From: Mixophyes australis
Lineage: Eukaryota; Chordata; Amphibia; Anura; Limnodynastidae
Assembly: GCA_036250195.1 (NCBI GenBank)
Contig: JAVHZZ010000003.1
Coordinates: forward strand, 331,623,694-331,687,693
Length of the DNA: 64,000 nt
Direction of reading: 5' to 3'
The notes under the pieces: model-generated
Databases searched by the model: none
The model's input: the letters and a program-made list of their open reading frames with translations, nothing else
What the model was told of the DNA's origin: nothing
Part shown: positions 22,401 through 34,764 of the stretch, piece after piece
How positions within the stretch are numbered: position 1 is the stretch's first letter
How the letters are laid out: each line of letters starts with the position of its first letter
Translations under genes and position numbers: made by a program

Positions 22401-24600
22401 GTGGCGAGGAAAAAGAAGACGCTGGCGGAAGTGGTAGGGAGCCCTGTCAGGATGAGAGCATAAATCTGATATGATGAAATAGAATATTGAATGTCAGGGC
22501 CCAAATAAAACATTGCATTGATACATAAATGAACCTGATTTTTAACTTAGATAAATGTTTGACCAAATGTTTTTAAAAAGGAAACAATTAGCCCAGTAGG
22601 AGGTATTTAGGTTGAGCAAACACTTTTGTGAGGAGACCTGCTTAAGATATGCAGATCACAGACATCCATTGTTCTTGAATCTGTATTCCACTTCTTAATT
22701 GACTTCCTTTCAATAGGTAGTGTAAACACCAGGAACCACTAAATGTAAATGACAGAGCCATATGCCTAGGTGAGATCCTTATAGGCAAAAGACAGCATTT
22801 GAAGACTGCCTATAAAGATATATAGAAATATGAGCTTCAAAAGGAAAATGTCTTCACAGTTCATATTTTGGAAAATCTGGGTGCCACTCCATAATGAGGA
22901 GCAGAAATCACACCAGGGTTGTGAATGACAGGTACTGGCGGTATCTGGGTACAGCTATAATCACATATCTTTGGAAAAGGTATGTCACATTGTCATAATT
23001 CCATCATGTTTGGTATTTAAATGTGCGGGAGATTATGACTGGTTTATTGAAGGGGGAGTTATGTCTCTGGGATATATCTATGAAGAATTACCCAAAGGTC
23101 AAAACTTTGGGAATATTTGTGAGAAATCTATAGTGACACTCAGGGGACATCCCTGCCCCCTGTTAGCATTAATACGCCCCTGTGAAGAATGTCACATTTC
23201 ATTTTGCTTAAAAACCTGTGTATTGGGGATCAAACTAATTGAAGGACTGTCCATCTTTTCTGCCTGCCCCAGGTATACAGATTATTATACTGATTATTAT
23301 ATGTAAGTGATGCTCTGTACTTTCATCCCATTTGTTTTTATAACCTTTTGAAATTTTTTACTTGTATGTCAAATCTTTATCTAACTGTTTTTTTTTATTC
23401 TCTGTAAGCATTGTACTTTTTGTATCTTAAATCTAACAATTTAATAGTTTTGTCCTTATTGCTCTAAAATAAATTCATTGCCTGTTTAGAAGAGACAGAT
23501 TGCTTGGCTGCATTAACTCTTTAGAAACCAGTGTGTGAAGGGTTAACTGTTTAGCTACCAGAGCACAGAGTGTACGCAATTGGGTGATTAAGTCATAGGT
23601 TTGCAACGGGCCTTATACGTAGCTGGTGACAGTTGTTGAGGTGTGAAGCCTGCGTCTGTGTTGGGAAGGGACCAGCAAAATCTGTAGCCTGAAAGAGGTG
23701 AGTTAGAGGTTTGGGCTGGAATCCTGTGTGTTCCCTTACAGTAAGCTTCCAAATCACATGTGCGCAGAGGGCGGTTTGTGACCGATAAAGGGGTTCAGGA
23801 GCAGTTTCCTGACAAAATAGAAGTGATATATTGTATGACGGTTGGAATATATGATAAGATATCTAATCAGGGAGTAGCTAGATAGGCTTATCCCTGACAA
23901 GCCCTTGTAAGGGCTAGGAGCTACCCTGCCACAAGCAGACAGCCACCAGAAAGAAGACAGAAGACGCTGTTACCATATAGGTAATTGTTTTAATAAATAA
24001 AATGTTGTGAGTAGGACAATCATTATACTGAAAGTTAGTTGCATCAAAGACACCTTTATTATGACACCCTTCTTCCTTCCCTTGGGCAGGAGTTTTTATG
24101 ACACTCTGAAAAAATAGCTCAGTGAGATTGTATCCTGAGAAGGGACAAGGCTATAAGAATACATGGTGGGAAAATCAAATTCCATGTTTGGAGTGCGGGG
24201 GCAATTTGAATATGCTGTATATATGAGAGGCCAGGACATTGTTAGTTCAAAAAAATAGAAGTGAAGGGCAGGAAGAGATGAGAGTCAGTTAGAGTTAAGA
24301 CAAGAAACATCAACTAACAGGTAGCTATACTTATTATTTTTTAGCAAGGATACAATATTCATATTATTAAGTGTTTTGTCAAATAGACTTGTGTTTTGTG
24401 CTTTATTATGTAGTTAAAGGAAGCGTAAGTAATTAGAAGACTTATTATAATTGTGCTTTTTTATATTTTTTAATCTGTATAACCGTAAATAAATATTTGT
24501 AAAACAGAGCTGAGTTTAATGTCTAATTACTTTTTGTAATCATTAAAACTACAGAAATATAGCAAAACTGCATACGCAGAGGTAACCGCTGTATAAAACG
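22401..24600. other. Unassigned region with LTR-like sequences
   Basis: AT-rich sequence with poly(A)-signal-like motifs (aataaattc at 23467, aataaataaaatg at 23992, aataaat at 24488) and a GA-rich stretch (24240-24310) that resembles retroelement LTR/leader DNA. I cannot define LTR pairs or coding sequence. Confidence 0.35.
23545..23592. repeat. Direct repeat, copy 2
   Basis: Matches 21746-21793. The sequence then diverges into ttaagtcataggtttgc instead of caataaactatgc. Confidence 0.5.
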
Positions 24601-24703
24601 TGAGATAGGCAATCTCCAAAATGTCAAATGATGACAGTTGCACAGGAAAAAAAGAATCAACTGAAAATCCAATGTAAAGTATTCAGTAGGAAATGTGGAG
24701 TAG

Positions 24704-24741
24704 TCGACGCGTTTCGTCAGTATTCATCTGACTTTCTCAAG
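24704..24741 (-). ncRNA. Degenerate hammerhead-ribozyme-like motif
   Basis: The minus strand reads cttgagaaagtcagatgaat, then actgacgaaacgcgtc. The hairpin gtcag/ctgac followed by GAAACGCGTC matches stem II, the GAAA core and the GUC cleavage triplet of the small hammerheads known in Penelope-like elements of amphibians. The upstream core CUGAUGA is not intact (cttgaga is in its place), so activity is unlikely. This is a resemblance call and no ribozyme search was run. Confidence 0.35.
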
Positions 24742-24785
24742 AATCTGCATCCTTTGCATTGTGGATTTTGAGCCTAGCTGTATGT

Positions 24786-25260
24786 ATCTAAGGAAAGGGG
24801 ATTCTCTCCCAATTAGCCAAAACACTATATCAGGTGAGATCATGCCTGCTAACATTTCCAGAGCCCATGAAACACCAAACCACCCGGGTTTGTGGACATC
24901 AGCTGAGGCTATATAAACATCAAGCAGGGGGGTTTTCCCCCTAACAGCCATCACATTTCACTGAAGGAAATGTAATTACACTGAGCTATTACTATTTGCT
25001 GCACGGATTTCCTGTTTGGTTGCATAGATCCAAGGAGAGGGGAGTTTCTCCCTAAACATCCACCACGCTGCTTGGGGTGAGATTTTACCTGTTTTACACC
25101 TCTAAAGTTCATATATTATTGCAGCATTTTGATTGTGAATAATATCGGAGGTTGCATATACCTCCAGCAGTGGGGGGATCACCCCAGAACAGCCACTACA
25201 CTTTATTGGAGGATATTGAATTATACTGCATTAATGCAATGAGGTAACTCCATATATGAC
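24786..25260. repeat. ~240-bp diverged tandem duplication
   Basis: Two units share the same order of motifs: aagga(a/g)aggggattct / ggagtttctccc, then ggtgagat..tgcctg, then gaggctatataaacatc / gaggttgcatatacctc, then ccc(t/c)(a/c)(a/g)aacagcca. Units run from about 24786 and 25026. Divergence is high. They lie next to the hammerhead-like motif and may belong to the same element. Confidence 0.45.
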
Positions 25261-26241
25261 AACTACTTTCTAACTTTTTATATTGAACTAAGTTTTTTTC
25301 ATTTTTTATGCTACACAGCATTTTGTGATTTTGGATAATTGTATGGACTGGCCACCCGTTCCAAGTTTAATTACCAATATCAAGGTGCATGAGTAGTCAG
25401 GAAATTTATTATACATTCAGAACTTTATATTTTCACTCCAATAGGTATATTTTCACTGTTATTTAGCTCTGTATATTTTTTAATACATGTACTTTATTTA
25501 TTCCTGCATTGCATTTAGTGCTTCTTAATAAATATTTTGTTTACATACATTCTCTCCGCCATATTCTTGGTCATTGTTATGTAGTTTTTGTTGGCGCACC
25601 TTTCTATCTCTCCTCTTTATTATCCGTTATTTTTGGGGATTGGCACCCCCCGAGACAGGTTGCAAATCATTTAATTACTTTTTATCAATTGTTTTTATTA
25701 TATCCAGCTCAATAGAGTCTGTTTTTTTTTTATTTCAGCCTGACAGGGTGTGTCTGCAATCAAAACAGAGCACCCCTTTAAAAGCAAGGTGTCATCTGTA
25801 CATCAGGTTAGTGCTGTGGGAGAAGTGTAAACTATTTAAAGCCATCTCTTTCATTTTGTTATGACTGATGCCAGATAGTGGTCAGTGGCTAGAGAGTTGG
25901 TCTCTGTCTATCTATTATTAGGGTCAAAAGAAAGAATGTGGAATTCTATCCTGTCAATTTACTTTACCATCTTGACAATAAAAGTAAAGTAAAAGGCAAT
26001 GTGTTGTGCGTACATCACCTGAAGTGTGTCCATATCAACATACAAAATTGTGAAATATTTATTAATACATAAAACACAACTCATTCTGCAAACATATTAA
26101 AATGTCATTGCAGTAAAATTCCACAACACTCCATTATGACCAAATAAAACACCTCCCTAGTACAGGCATATATAGTATAAGATTATAAATAATTTTCATA
26201 TATTTTATTGTCTAACATCTTACAGTCCCACCTGTCTAGTA
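25261..26241. other. Unassigned spacer
   Basis: AT-rich, no gene. Bases 26234-26241 (gtctagta) are the left target duplication of the next element. Confidence 0.4.
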
Positions 26242-27342
26242 CAGAGGTGGCCAGCCAGTGGCTCTAGCGCCACATGCGGCTCATTGAGGTTGGAAATGTG
26301 GCTCCTGGCCATGAGCATCCTGGTCCAGGGCAGATTGTAAAGAAATTCTGCTGCTCAACTGACCGAGAGCAGCCACAGTTTCACAGACAGTTGAATCAGG
26401 GAAGAAGGAGTAGAGTGTATAGTGTGCTCTTCCTCCTTCGTATGCGCAAGCTCCAGCGGCTAAGGGTGGGAGATGTAAGCAAGGGGCATGTGAAGAGCCT
26501 GATAGGCATGTAAGGAGATGTAAGGGCATTTCAGTAGATCTGATGGCATGAGGGGAGATCTGATGGCTGCAGGGAGGTTGATGGTCATGTGAGGAGGTCT
26601 GAAGGGCATGTAAGGGGCATGTGGGGTGCTCTGATGGCATTTAAGGGGCATGTGGTGCAGTGTAATAAGCATGTGGAGAGGTCTGATGGGGATAGAAAGG
26701 AGGTATAATGGCATGTGGGGAGGTCTGATGGGCATGCAAGGGGCATCTGTGGAGGTCTGATGGCATTTAAGGGGCATGTGGGGAGGTCTGATGGACATAT
26801 AAGGGGCATGTTGGGAGGTCTGATCAACATTTCGAGAGGTCTGATGGGCATGTGGGAATATCGGACGAGCATGTGGTTAGATTTGAAAGCAGGTGGAAAG
26901 GCTGATGTGTATGTAAGGGGCATATGGGGAGATCTGATGGTATGTGGCAAGATCTGATGGGCATTTACAGAGGTCAGAGGGGCACGTTAAGAGGTCTGAG
27001 CTATTGTGGATGCAGTAGAAGTGTGAACTACTGTGAAGAGACTATAAATAGTCCTTTTAACCCTCCACCGCTGGACACAGCAGCAAAGTAAGAGCTGAGC
27101 AGTGCAGATTTGTGCCGATTTCATGATTATTCTGAACATTTTGGCAATTCGTTGGATATTTTCTTTTTCGCTTAGCAGGATATTGTAAATTGTGTTATAT
27201 TTTCAGTGTTTGTGTGTAAGGTATGTATGCGCGTGTTTATACTGGGTAAATGTATATGCACACATATATAAAAGGAAAAGTTGTCTCTTTGCGGTTCCTA
27301 TAGATATTTTTTGGCTCTTGGTCAACTGGTTGGCCATCCCTG
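26242..27342. mobile_element. Non-autonomous hAT element with internal minisatellite
   Basis: Starts cagaggtggccagcc and ends ggttggccatccctg (imperfect inverted ends). It is flanked by an exact 8-bp duplication gtctagta at 26234-26241 and 27343-27350. Length 1101 bp, no transposase. Much of the interior is a tandem array. Perfect duplications and clear ends suggest a fairly recent insertion. Confidence 0.85.
26480..26990. repeat. Minisatellite inside the hAT element
   Basis: Irregular ~20-60 bp units built from aaggggcatgtggggaggtc and tgatgggcat, repeated more than ten times with variation. Open frames on both strands here are by-products of the repeat (Pro-Ser-Asp-Leu-type or Gly-rich) and are not genes. 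Confidence 0.85.
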
Positions 27343-27350
27343 GTCTAGTA

Positions 27351-27869
27351 TTTAGCATTCATGGATCGCTGAGACTACAGAGAGCATCCACTTCACTGCA
27401 ACACAAAACAGAGATTGTGCCCCCCACAAGCTATTTCATCACACCCCAACAAATTCATCACCCCCTCAGTTATCGACCAGTGGCCAATTTATCACCTTCT
27501 CCTCCGCCATGATTTTTAAAAAGCAGCACTTACCTTTCTCTCTTCTGGCCCTACTCCTCTTCTTATTCAGCCTCCAGTCTCTAGCACGTCTTTCTTCTTG
27601 ACAGGCAGCCAGTAGCATATGCGATGCTGTTAGCTGCCCTGTCAGTGCGGGTGCGGTCTGTATATTTTATTTGATCAGGTGAGATGTGGTAATCTCATGA
27701 GACCAAACTAAGCATACAGCAGCTGCACAGACAGGGCAGCTAACAGCAGTGGATATGCTGTTAGCTGCCTGCTTTAGCCTCGTCGGATTATGACAGTCGG
27801 GACAACCTCCTTGAAACTTCAATGACTTAGGAAGATGATAGTGATCGGTGATCACTAAAATGTAAAAAA

Positions 27870-27905
<36 letters not shown>

Positions 27906-28289
27906 GCTCAATTGTGTCAGCACTGCACCCCCCCACCCCCACCCCAGGGCCCAGCACCCCAGGTTGCAGCCTGATCAGCCTATTGGTTGATCAGGCCCTG
28001 GGTAGTACAAATTATACACTTGTTTTGAGAAGGCATTGAAAAAAGGAAATTTAAGTTAAAATTTGCACTTAAATTCAATATTATTTTATAATATTCGCTA
28101 ACACAGCATACAATGGCACAGCAGAGATACAAACTTGTCAAAGTCAGCTCTTTTTTTAAATTGCAACTATTCGATTATAAAGAATAACTCCTACAGAAAA
28201 ATATATATTATGAGTTTGGAAGTTTAAAGATGTGATGAAAGACAACAAAATATAGAAGTTGATGGCAAATAAGAACTACTTGGTCCATC
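27351..28289. other. Unassigned spacer with a lone hAT end
   Basis: The sequence ggttgatcaggccctg at 27984-27999 looks like an outward hAT end (reverse complement cagggcctgatcaacc), similar to the lone end at 21463, but no partner end or duplication was found. Otherwise only the (AT)n tract at 27874. Confidence 0.4.
27874..27904. repeat. (AT)n microsatellite
   Basis: About 15 AT units. Confidence 0.95.
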
Positions 28290-28692
28290 TAGAATGCCCA
28301 TTTAACATATGTCTATCCCAAGCATGTTTAAATTGCTCTACTATATTAGCCTCTAGTACCTCTGATGGGAGGCTTTTCCACTGAACCTACTTTCTTCCAG
28401 TGTTAGTGTATGTCCTCGTTTTCTAATACTTCTGTTCCTTTGTAGAATGTTTCCCTCCTGGACCTTGTTAAAACTCTTGATATATATGAATGTTTATATC
28501 ATGTCCCCCCTTTCTCTTCTTTGCTCCAAACTATACAAAGTAAGATCTTTTAGTTTATCTGGGTACGTTTCGTGATGTAGGCCATGCACCATTTTAGTTG
28601 ACCTCTGTTTTACAGCCTCTAATGTATTTATAATCTTCTGGAGATATGGCCTCCAGCACTGAACACAGTATTCTAGATGAGGCCGTACCAAT
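28290..28692 (-). mobile_element. CR1 LINE 3' end
   Basis: The minus strand encodes the C-terminus of a CR1 reverse transcriptase: VRPHLEYCVQCWRPYLQK, NTLEAVKQRSTKMVHGL, LYSLEQRRERGDMI. It then continues into the typical CR1 tail (plus-strand motifs gtttatatcatgtccccc and gggaggcttttcca). The open part covers 28494-28691. It is 5'-truncated, as most CR1 copies are. Confidence 0.85.
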
Positions 28693-29597
28693 CACCTATA
28701 AAATGGCAAAATTACTATACTTTCAAATATTGATGATTTTAAATATCCTTGTAAATGAGTTCTTAAAAAGAGCCTTCATAATTTTTTTTTAATTATACCC
28801 CAGTTGATAAAAAAAATATTATTGTTATTAAGTTTTCAGCTTCATTCTGGTAGAAAAGAAGTTGTTGCTTCCCATACTTCTTATAAACTGGTATTTACTG
28901 TTAGTGTTTTATAGAGTCGCACCAATGTAGCAACTCTTTAGAAAGCATTTAACTCATAATTGATTACTGACAATGATACATTTAAATGAAGGAATGAATA
29001 ACAGTGTTTGTATCTCATTTTATTATTAATTGAAAGAAAAGAAGTTGAAGAAAAAAAAAGCAGTATTTGCTTTAATTACGCAACATCCTGTTTAAATGGA
29101 GCAGAGACCGAGACGTTGATTGAGGCTGTTTATTTAGTACATGGACACAGATTGGATTCCTGTATTAAAAATTCTTTGCATTTGATAAAACACAGCTATG
29201 CAAAAAAAAGTGCTCATACAAACTAGTATTGCAAATCCAAAAAAGAACATTTTCCAATAATAAAAAAACAAATACAAGTCCCCCAAAGGTCATGAGTGAA
29301 ATACACTGTGTAATTTCCTTCCTGGGTGTTTGCTTAAAGTAAATTTGACATTCTATAATATAAGATGCTCTAATGTCTACACTGTTGTAAATCACACAGA
29401 TTTTATGCTGCTGGCGAAAGAGTCACTAGACCTAATCCCTGTGCCATGGTGTAGAATTTGTTTTTATAAATCACTTGTATATTAAAGAACAGTATTTGAA
29501 CAATGAAATCCTGATACTCTTTGCAATTACATGTTCTACACATAATTTAAAAATTATCTCTCACTTTTACTGTAACAGATTTTATGTATAAATTATA

Positions 29598-29643
<46 letters not shown>

Positions 29644-29966
29644 TATAATTTACTCTTATGTTTTGTTTCCTAGATGTATACTTATGTGTACATGGTGATG
29701 CCCATTATTTATATAGTTCTACTTGTGCAATCGCATTGCAGCAAATTCCAGTGTGTGCCCAACATAGCCATCCATAGACAGACACTATCCCTATAGAGGG
29801 ATCACAGTGGACAGGTGCAAAGCTCTGGAAAAGGAAGACTGGGTGGGCACTCATTGCTGGCAGAGTGGGTAGTGAAAAATGTAAATGTATATATAATACC
29901 ATCTTTAAGCACAGGTGAAAACTGGTGTTGTCAGGAGGGATTTGCTACAAAGTGGATGATCTATAA
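28693..29966. other. Unassigned AT-rich spacer
   Basis: No recognisable gene or element besides an (AT)n tract at 29606-29640. Bases 29959-29966 (atctataa) are the left duplication of the following MITE. Confidence 0.4.
29606..29640. repeat. (AT)n microsatellite
   Basis: About 17 AT units. Confidence 0.95.
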
Positions 29967-30114
29967 CAGGCCTGTCCAACCTGCGGCCCTCCAGATGTTG
30001 TGAAACTACAAGTCCCAGCATGCCCTTCCAGCTATCAACTGGTTGTCTACCGGCAAAGCATGCTGGGGCTTGTAGTTTCACAACATCTGGAGGGCCGCAG
30101 GTTGGACAGGCCTG
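29967..30114. mobile_element. Palindromic hAT MITE, 148 bp, perfect TSD
   Basis: The arms are near-perfect inverted repeats of about 60 bp: caggcctgtccaacctgcgg at the left, its exact complement at the right. Exact 8-bp duplications atctataa lie at 29959-29966 and 30115-30122. Only ~25 bp in the centre are unpaired. The RNA or single strand would fold into one long hairpin. Confidence 0.95.
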
Positions 30115-30122
30115 ATCTATAA

Positions 30123-31788
30123 TGTCATTTGATCACTATATAGTGTGCAAATTCCTATTGGGTGGATCAATTTCCTTAATGCTAAAGTCTAGGTGGAAAA
30201 ATTAGCAAAACAAAAAATTGCTTTGTGAGAAGAAATTTTTTATTGATCAGGAAATACTGGAGATTATGTTATATTAAGGTATTCCCGATCTTCGACCCTG
30301 ATGGTGATGGAGGAAATACTGTCTGGCTAAGACATGCACTTTTGATTATGGAGAAAAGCCATTTCCTTGCATTTGTGTATGAATGCACTCCTAGAAGTAT
30401 TGTTATTTACATATAACAGCCAGGTGCAGTCACTTAATGTCAGAGGAGTGGTGCAAAATCCTCATTGGTGTAACTACGCACCTCAATTTGCTCTGGTGCA
30501 TCTAGATTTCCATCAAAGTACATGAGTTTGTAGATCATAATTGTGGAATTTATGAATAAGCAGACTCTTGCACCAGCCAATGGGTGGAGATGGGTGGGAG
30601 TAAGCACAGAAGCAGCTAGCTTTGCTGAACAGTACAAAAATTAGATTTAATTTAGGAGAGCTTATGAAAATGACATTTTTATGGGTATTCCTTTTTTGTG
30701 TAAGGGTTTACAGCCATTGGCAGAGCCAACAGGAGTCCATGTGAATTAAGAAATTCAATCATGTACTCCAACCATTAAAATAGAGTTTATGTTCCTAATA
30801 TAATTCTAATCATGCCCAGATTAGTACTATCATCTAACTGCCAAATAGCTCTGCAAATATTACAGCATTGTTCCTAATGGCCCCATTTCAGCCTACAATC
30901 ACTATTCCTCTCACTTGTTCTTGTAGGTAGGTTAATCTCCCATGCTTTGTGTGCTCACATTGATAAAAAATTCTTATGGTGCAATGATATTATGGCCTAA
31001 ATGGTACATTGCACGGCTAGCGGTTCAACATGATCTGTAACTCATACGTTATGCATACTTTCTAGAATTGTAAGTCATGGGTCATTCCTGAAACATGTGA
31101 CATTACAGTAAATGTTGTGATATATAGACTATAACTAATATAGTATAAACACTAAAGTAAGACTCCCTTGTTCATCCAATACACTTATAAAGCTATGTAT
31201 TTTACTATCTGTTTAGATAGTGCTGGTGCTTTCAACAATAAACGTGTCACAAATAAAGCAACAGAGGAATTAAGACCGCATTCACTACATTTAGCAACAA
31301 ATATGTCAGACTTGTTTGTAACTGGTATAATTTTCTAAGCTTTGGATTTATGGTGGATAGTTAAAAGTCTAACATATCTGAATGACTGACTTCAAGTACC
31401 TCTTGAGAAAAGGCTGCTTAATCAATAGCAAATAGGAATCACTTCACCTCGAGAGAAATTAATGGCTCTGAGGATTTATGTGACTTTCATCAATTTAATG
31501 CATTGCATATTATTGATCATCTAGGTGTTTTTTCCCCGCCAGGACATAGGTCATTTAAGTGTCCTTGAAGGGCCCATGTTTAATTGCTCGCTATGCTAAC
31601 AAGTACTCTTAAATATTTATGCGCTTAAATTATATTGTTTGATATTAAATGTGTTTCTAATACTATGACATATCCCAGTCCTATATTAAACATGTACATA
31701 TATGTATAACTTAGTGATTTATTATTGCATAATATTATACATAACACTTGAGGGGCAATAGAGTGACATTTTCAACACAGGTCTCAAT
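30123..31788. other. Unassigned spacer
   Basis: No gene or repeat recognised. Bases 31781-31788 (gtctcaat) are the left duplication of element C. Confidence 0.4.
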
Positions 31789-32145
31789 TAGAGATGCGCA
31801 GGCTCAGTTCCTCGAGAACCAAGCACAACCGAAATTCTGTGATCCAAGTACCAGTCCTCGGAATTGGAAAAGAGGCAAAATGTCATTGTTACGTCGTCAG
31901 ATCTTGTAAGTTTTGGATTCTATAAGAATCGCACTCCACGGTGATCCAGCACCATTTCACAGAGGGAGACAGAAGGAGTAGCAGTCTCTAGTGCAGTTGG
32001 GCAGCATCATAGCTAGAAAAGAAAGACGAGGGGTAGCAGTGTTCTTTAAAGTCTCAAGTGACATTCAGGAGAGCTCCATTGCTAATTGTCATTGCTGAAA
32101 TAGAAATAATAGTGTTGGCAGTATTGTTCTTAATCTGCAGTCACA

Positions 32146-32740
32146 TTGTACTGTGTTATCAAAATGGAATCACAGCAGTACACAGAAGAGCAGGAGCACC
32201 AAGCAGCTGCTGTCACCAGTCATGATGATTGTAATCCCTCTACGTCATCTGCTAAAGCCTATGTTAAAGTGCATAGTATTTTTAAGTCAGGGAAGCAAAA
32301 ATGTAAAAAAACACATTTTACCTTGGTAAAGAAAAAAAGACATGTGATCCAGGCAAAGTTATCTGCAGAAAAAAATAAAATTGCCAACATGCTATTCTAC
32401 ACATGTAGTGGCAAGGACAGAATGAGGCCTTCACCTTTCTCTATGAGTGCTAGTTCTGCAACTGTCAATGACGCATCTTCTTGTAAGGTCAGTCATGACC
32501 AAGAGAGACTTTGTCATTCGGACTCCAAAAGTGGTGGCCAAATACGTTTACGTGTAAAAGCCGAGTGGGAAGAAAACAGTAAGGCTTTAGAGGAAAATAT
32601 ATGTTCAGATTCAGAAATGACACAAATCCCTGAGGAAAGTCTATCCACTAGTGCTGTGTGTAAGAGTGACCTTTCTGATAGTGTACCCTTTCAGCATTTC
32701 TGCAGATGTGGGTATGAACAGACCAAGTGTAGCCGGTGAT
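32146..32740 (+). pseudogene. hAT C transposase N-terminal segment
   Basis: An open stretch of 197 codons starting MYCVIKMESQQYTEEQEHQ. Low-complexity, lysine- and serine-rich. It matches, by position and by nucleotide identity with A (7870-8100, minus), the sequence upstream of the BED finger. No domain I recognise. It ends in a stop before the BED part, so it is probably a decayed N-terminal exon or leader. Confidence 0.55.
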
Positions 32741-32859
32741 ACACAACTTGAGGATGCCAATTTGGAATTGCAACAGGATGAGGGGTATATTTATTGTAGC
32801 TGACGAGAGCGCTAATGATGATGTTGATGAGGATGATGTTGTTTGTGTAAGTCCTGCAC

Positions 32860-33800
32860 CAGTTGAAGCAGTTCTTGCACCTGATAAGAAGAAGGCTACT
32901 GTCTAATGCTAATGCTTGGGCATGAGATCAAAAAAATCCACCTCTTATGTGTGGAATTATTTCATCCCAAATTCTGACAAAAGTTGATTAGTCATTTGTA
33001 GTGTTTGTAAAGCCACAGTCAGTAGACCTCCTCAGGGTATGTCATTTCTGATAGCGCCACCAATATTGTGAGAGCATTACAGCTGGGTGAATTCCATCAC
33101 ATTCTCTGTTTTGCTCCCACAATATACTTGGTGGTGCAGAGCTTTTTGAAAAATGACAGGGGCGTGCAGGAGATGCTGTCTGTGGCCATATAATATCTGG
33201 ACATTTCCGACATTCGGCAACAGCATGTAGGAGATTGCAGCAGCTCCAAGAACAATTTAATTTGCCCTGCCACCAACTGAAGCAAGAGGTGGTAACAAGG
33301 TGGAATTCCACCCTCTATATCCTTCTGAGGATGGAGGAACAGCGAAAAGCCACCCACGCTTACTCCACAAGCCATGACATTGGGAAAGGAGGGGGGGTAT
33401 ATTTTAGTCAAGTGCAGTGGATAATACCTTCCGTGTTGTGCAAGGTGCTGAAACCATTCGAAGTAGTCACCTGTAAAGTGAGTTCAGACACTACTAGCTT
33501 GAGTCAAGTGATTCCCTTAATTAGACTTTTGGACTTGTAGATCAAGTACTTTATTTGCTTCGCCAGGATCTAAGCGTTATCAAAATCTTGAAATTGGATC
33601 ACTACATTTTGGCGACTGTGCTTGATCCTAGGTTTAAGAGCTATGTCTTCTCTGTTTCCAACTGACCCAGATCCCAAGAGATGCAAGGAGCTCCTGGTGA
33701 TCAAGATGACAGCTCAAGTGTTATGTGAACAGGACAGTGTTTCCTCCTTCAGTTTCTCAGTCAACTGCTGCTAGGAAACAAACTTAGCTTTCCCAATAGA
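32860..33800 (+). pseudogene. hAT C transposase, BED remnant and middle
   Basis: The BED-finger region (tcttatgtgtggaattattt at about 32943) is followed by a large deletion to the segment matching B at 19110-19640: gagagcattacagct, LVVQSFLKND, CHQLKQEVVTRWNSTLYIL (33265-33321), VLCKVLKPFEVVTCK and SQVIPLIRLL. Stops and frameshifts occur at 33180, 33540 and 33665. The CHQLKQEVVTRWNSTLYIL segment is the hAT core just before the insertion domain. Confidence 0.75.
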
Positions 33801-33845
33801 CCCAGGGATGATGCAGATGACTCAGCATAACATTTTGACATCTGG

Positions 33846-34023
33846 AGGTAAATGTATGAACATGCGGGTTCTTCAACACCCGCGTGTTCAGCGATTAAAT
33901 TTCAAGCGGCGCTGCATTGTAAAGGGAAGTTTCCCTTTACAATGCAGCGCCGCTTGAAATTTAATCGCCGGACACGCTGAACACGCGGGTGTTGAAGAAC
34001 CCGCATGTTCATACATTTACCCC
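33846..34023. mobile_element. Palindromic MITE inside hAT C, 178 bp
   Basis: The arms (aggtaaatgtatgaacatgc ... and its complement ending catttacccc) pair over about 85 bp with one short extra segment on the right. A direct repeat ctgg flanks it (33842-33845, 34024-34027). The undisturbed target can be read from A (gatatggtctggtct) and B (gacatttggtctggtct), so the insert boundaries are well supported. Superfamily unknown. Confidence 0.9.
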
Positions 34024-34106
34024 CTGGTCTGGTCTGAAGGAATTGACCCAAAAAAAGTGACACCTCTGCCGTAACTCCACCTGATCCTACTATCAACATC
34101 CAAAGG

Positions 34107-34508
34107 ATGGTGGAGGATTATTTTAACAACATCATAGAAATAGACACATCAGACAGTCCCTTTACATACTGGAAGGAAAAAAAGGGAATTTGGAGACCCA
34201 TGTATGAACTTGCTTTGCACTGCCTAAGCTGCCCACCCTCCAGTGTGTACTTGGAAAGAGTTTTCAGCACAGCCAGAAACCTTGTCAGCGATCGGCGTCG
34301 GAGGCTACTTTCTCAAAATGTGGAAAAGATGATGTTCATAAATATGAACTTCAATTTTCACGAGGAAGGCCTTTCCCGCCAATTACATCAAAATACTGAG
34401 ACTTCTGTAATGGTGGATTCCAGCGGTGATGAATTGATAATGTGTGAGGATGATGTACAAACTGATGAGGATGAGGATGAGGATGATGACAACATCTTGC
34501 CACAGTAA
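34107..34508 (+). pseudogene. hAT C transposase C-terminal dimerisation domain
   Basis: An open frame of 133 codons with the full hAT C-terminal domain: WRPMYELALHCLSCPPSSVY, then ERVFSTARNLVSDRRRRLL, and an acidic tail (DEDEDEDDDN). This is the best preserved piece of the family in the window. It starts after a frame break, so the transposase as a whole is not functional. The tail is followed by 3' non-coding sequence. Confidence 0.9.
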
Positions 34509-34764
34509 AGTTCATTAACAGCACTGATATCTTAGGTGCCTTAAGCCCATTTTTAGCTTGTTTTGTGGGGGCCCAAAACAATCCAAGCACATCAACCTCA
34601 AAATTGGCGCTCCTTGTCGCTGAAGTGCTTGGTTTGTTAAAGTGTGCATGTCCTTTTTAAGATCAACATAAGGGTGGGTGGGAGGGCCCAAGGACAATTC
34701 CATTCAATGTTGTGCCAATGTTACCTACATGTGCTATATACTGTTGTGTGCTTTGCAAAAATCC

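Noticed and set aside
22389..22470. Short frame MGHPVARKKKTLAEVV after a promoter-like block
   Set aside because: Only ~25 codons, no continuation and no homologue recognised.
26281..26957. Overlapping open frames of ~80-120 codons on both strands
   Set aside because: They are translations of the minisatellite in the hAT element, with repetitive composition.
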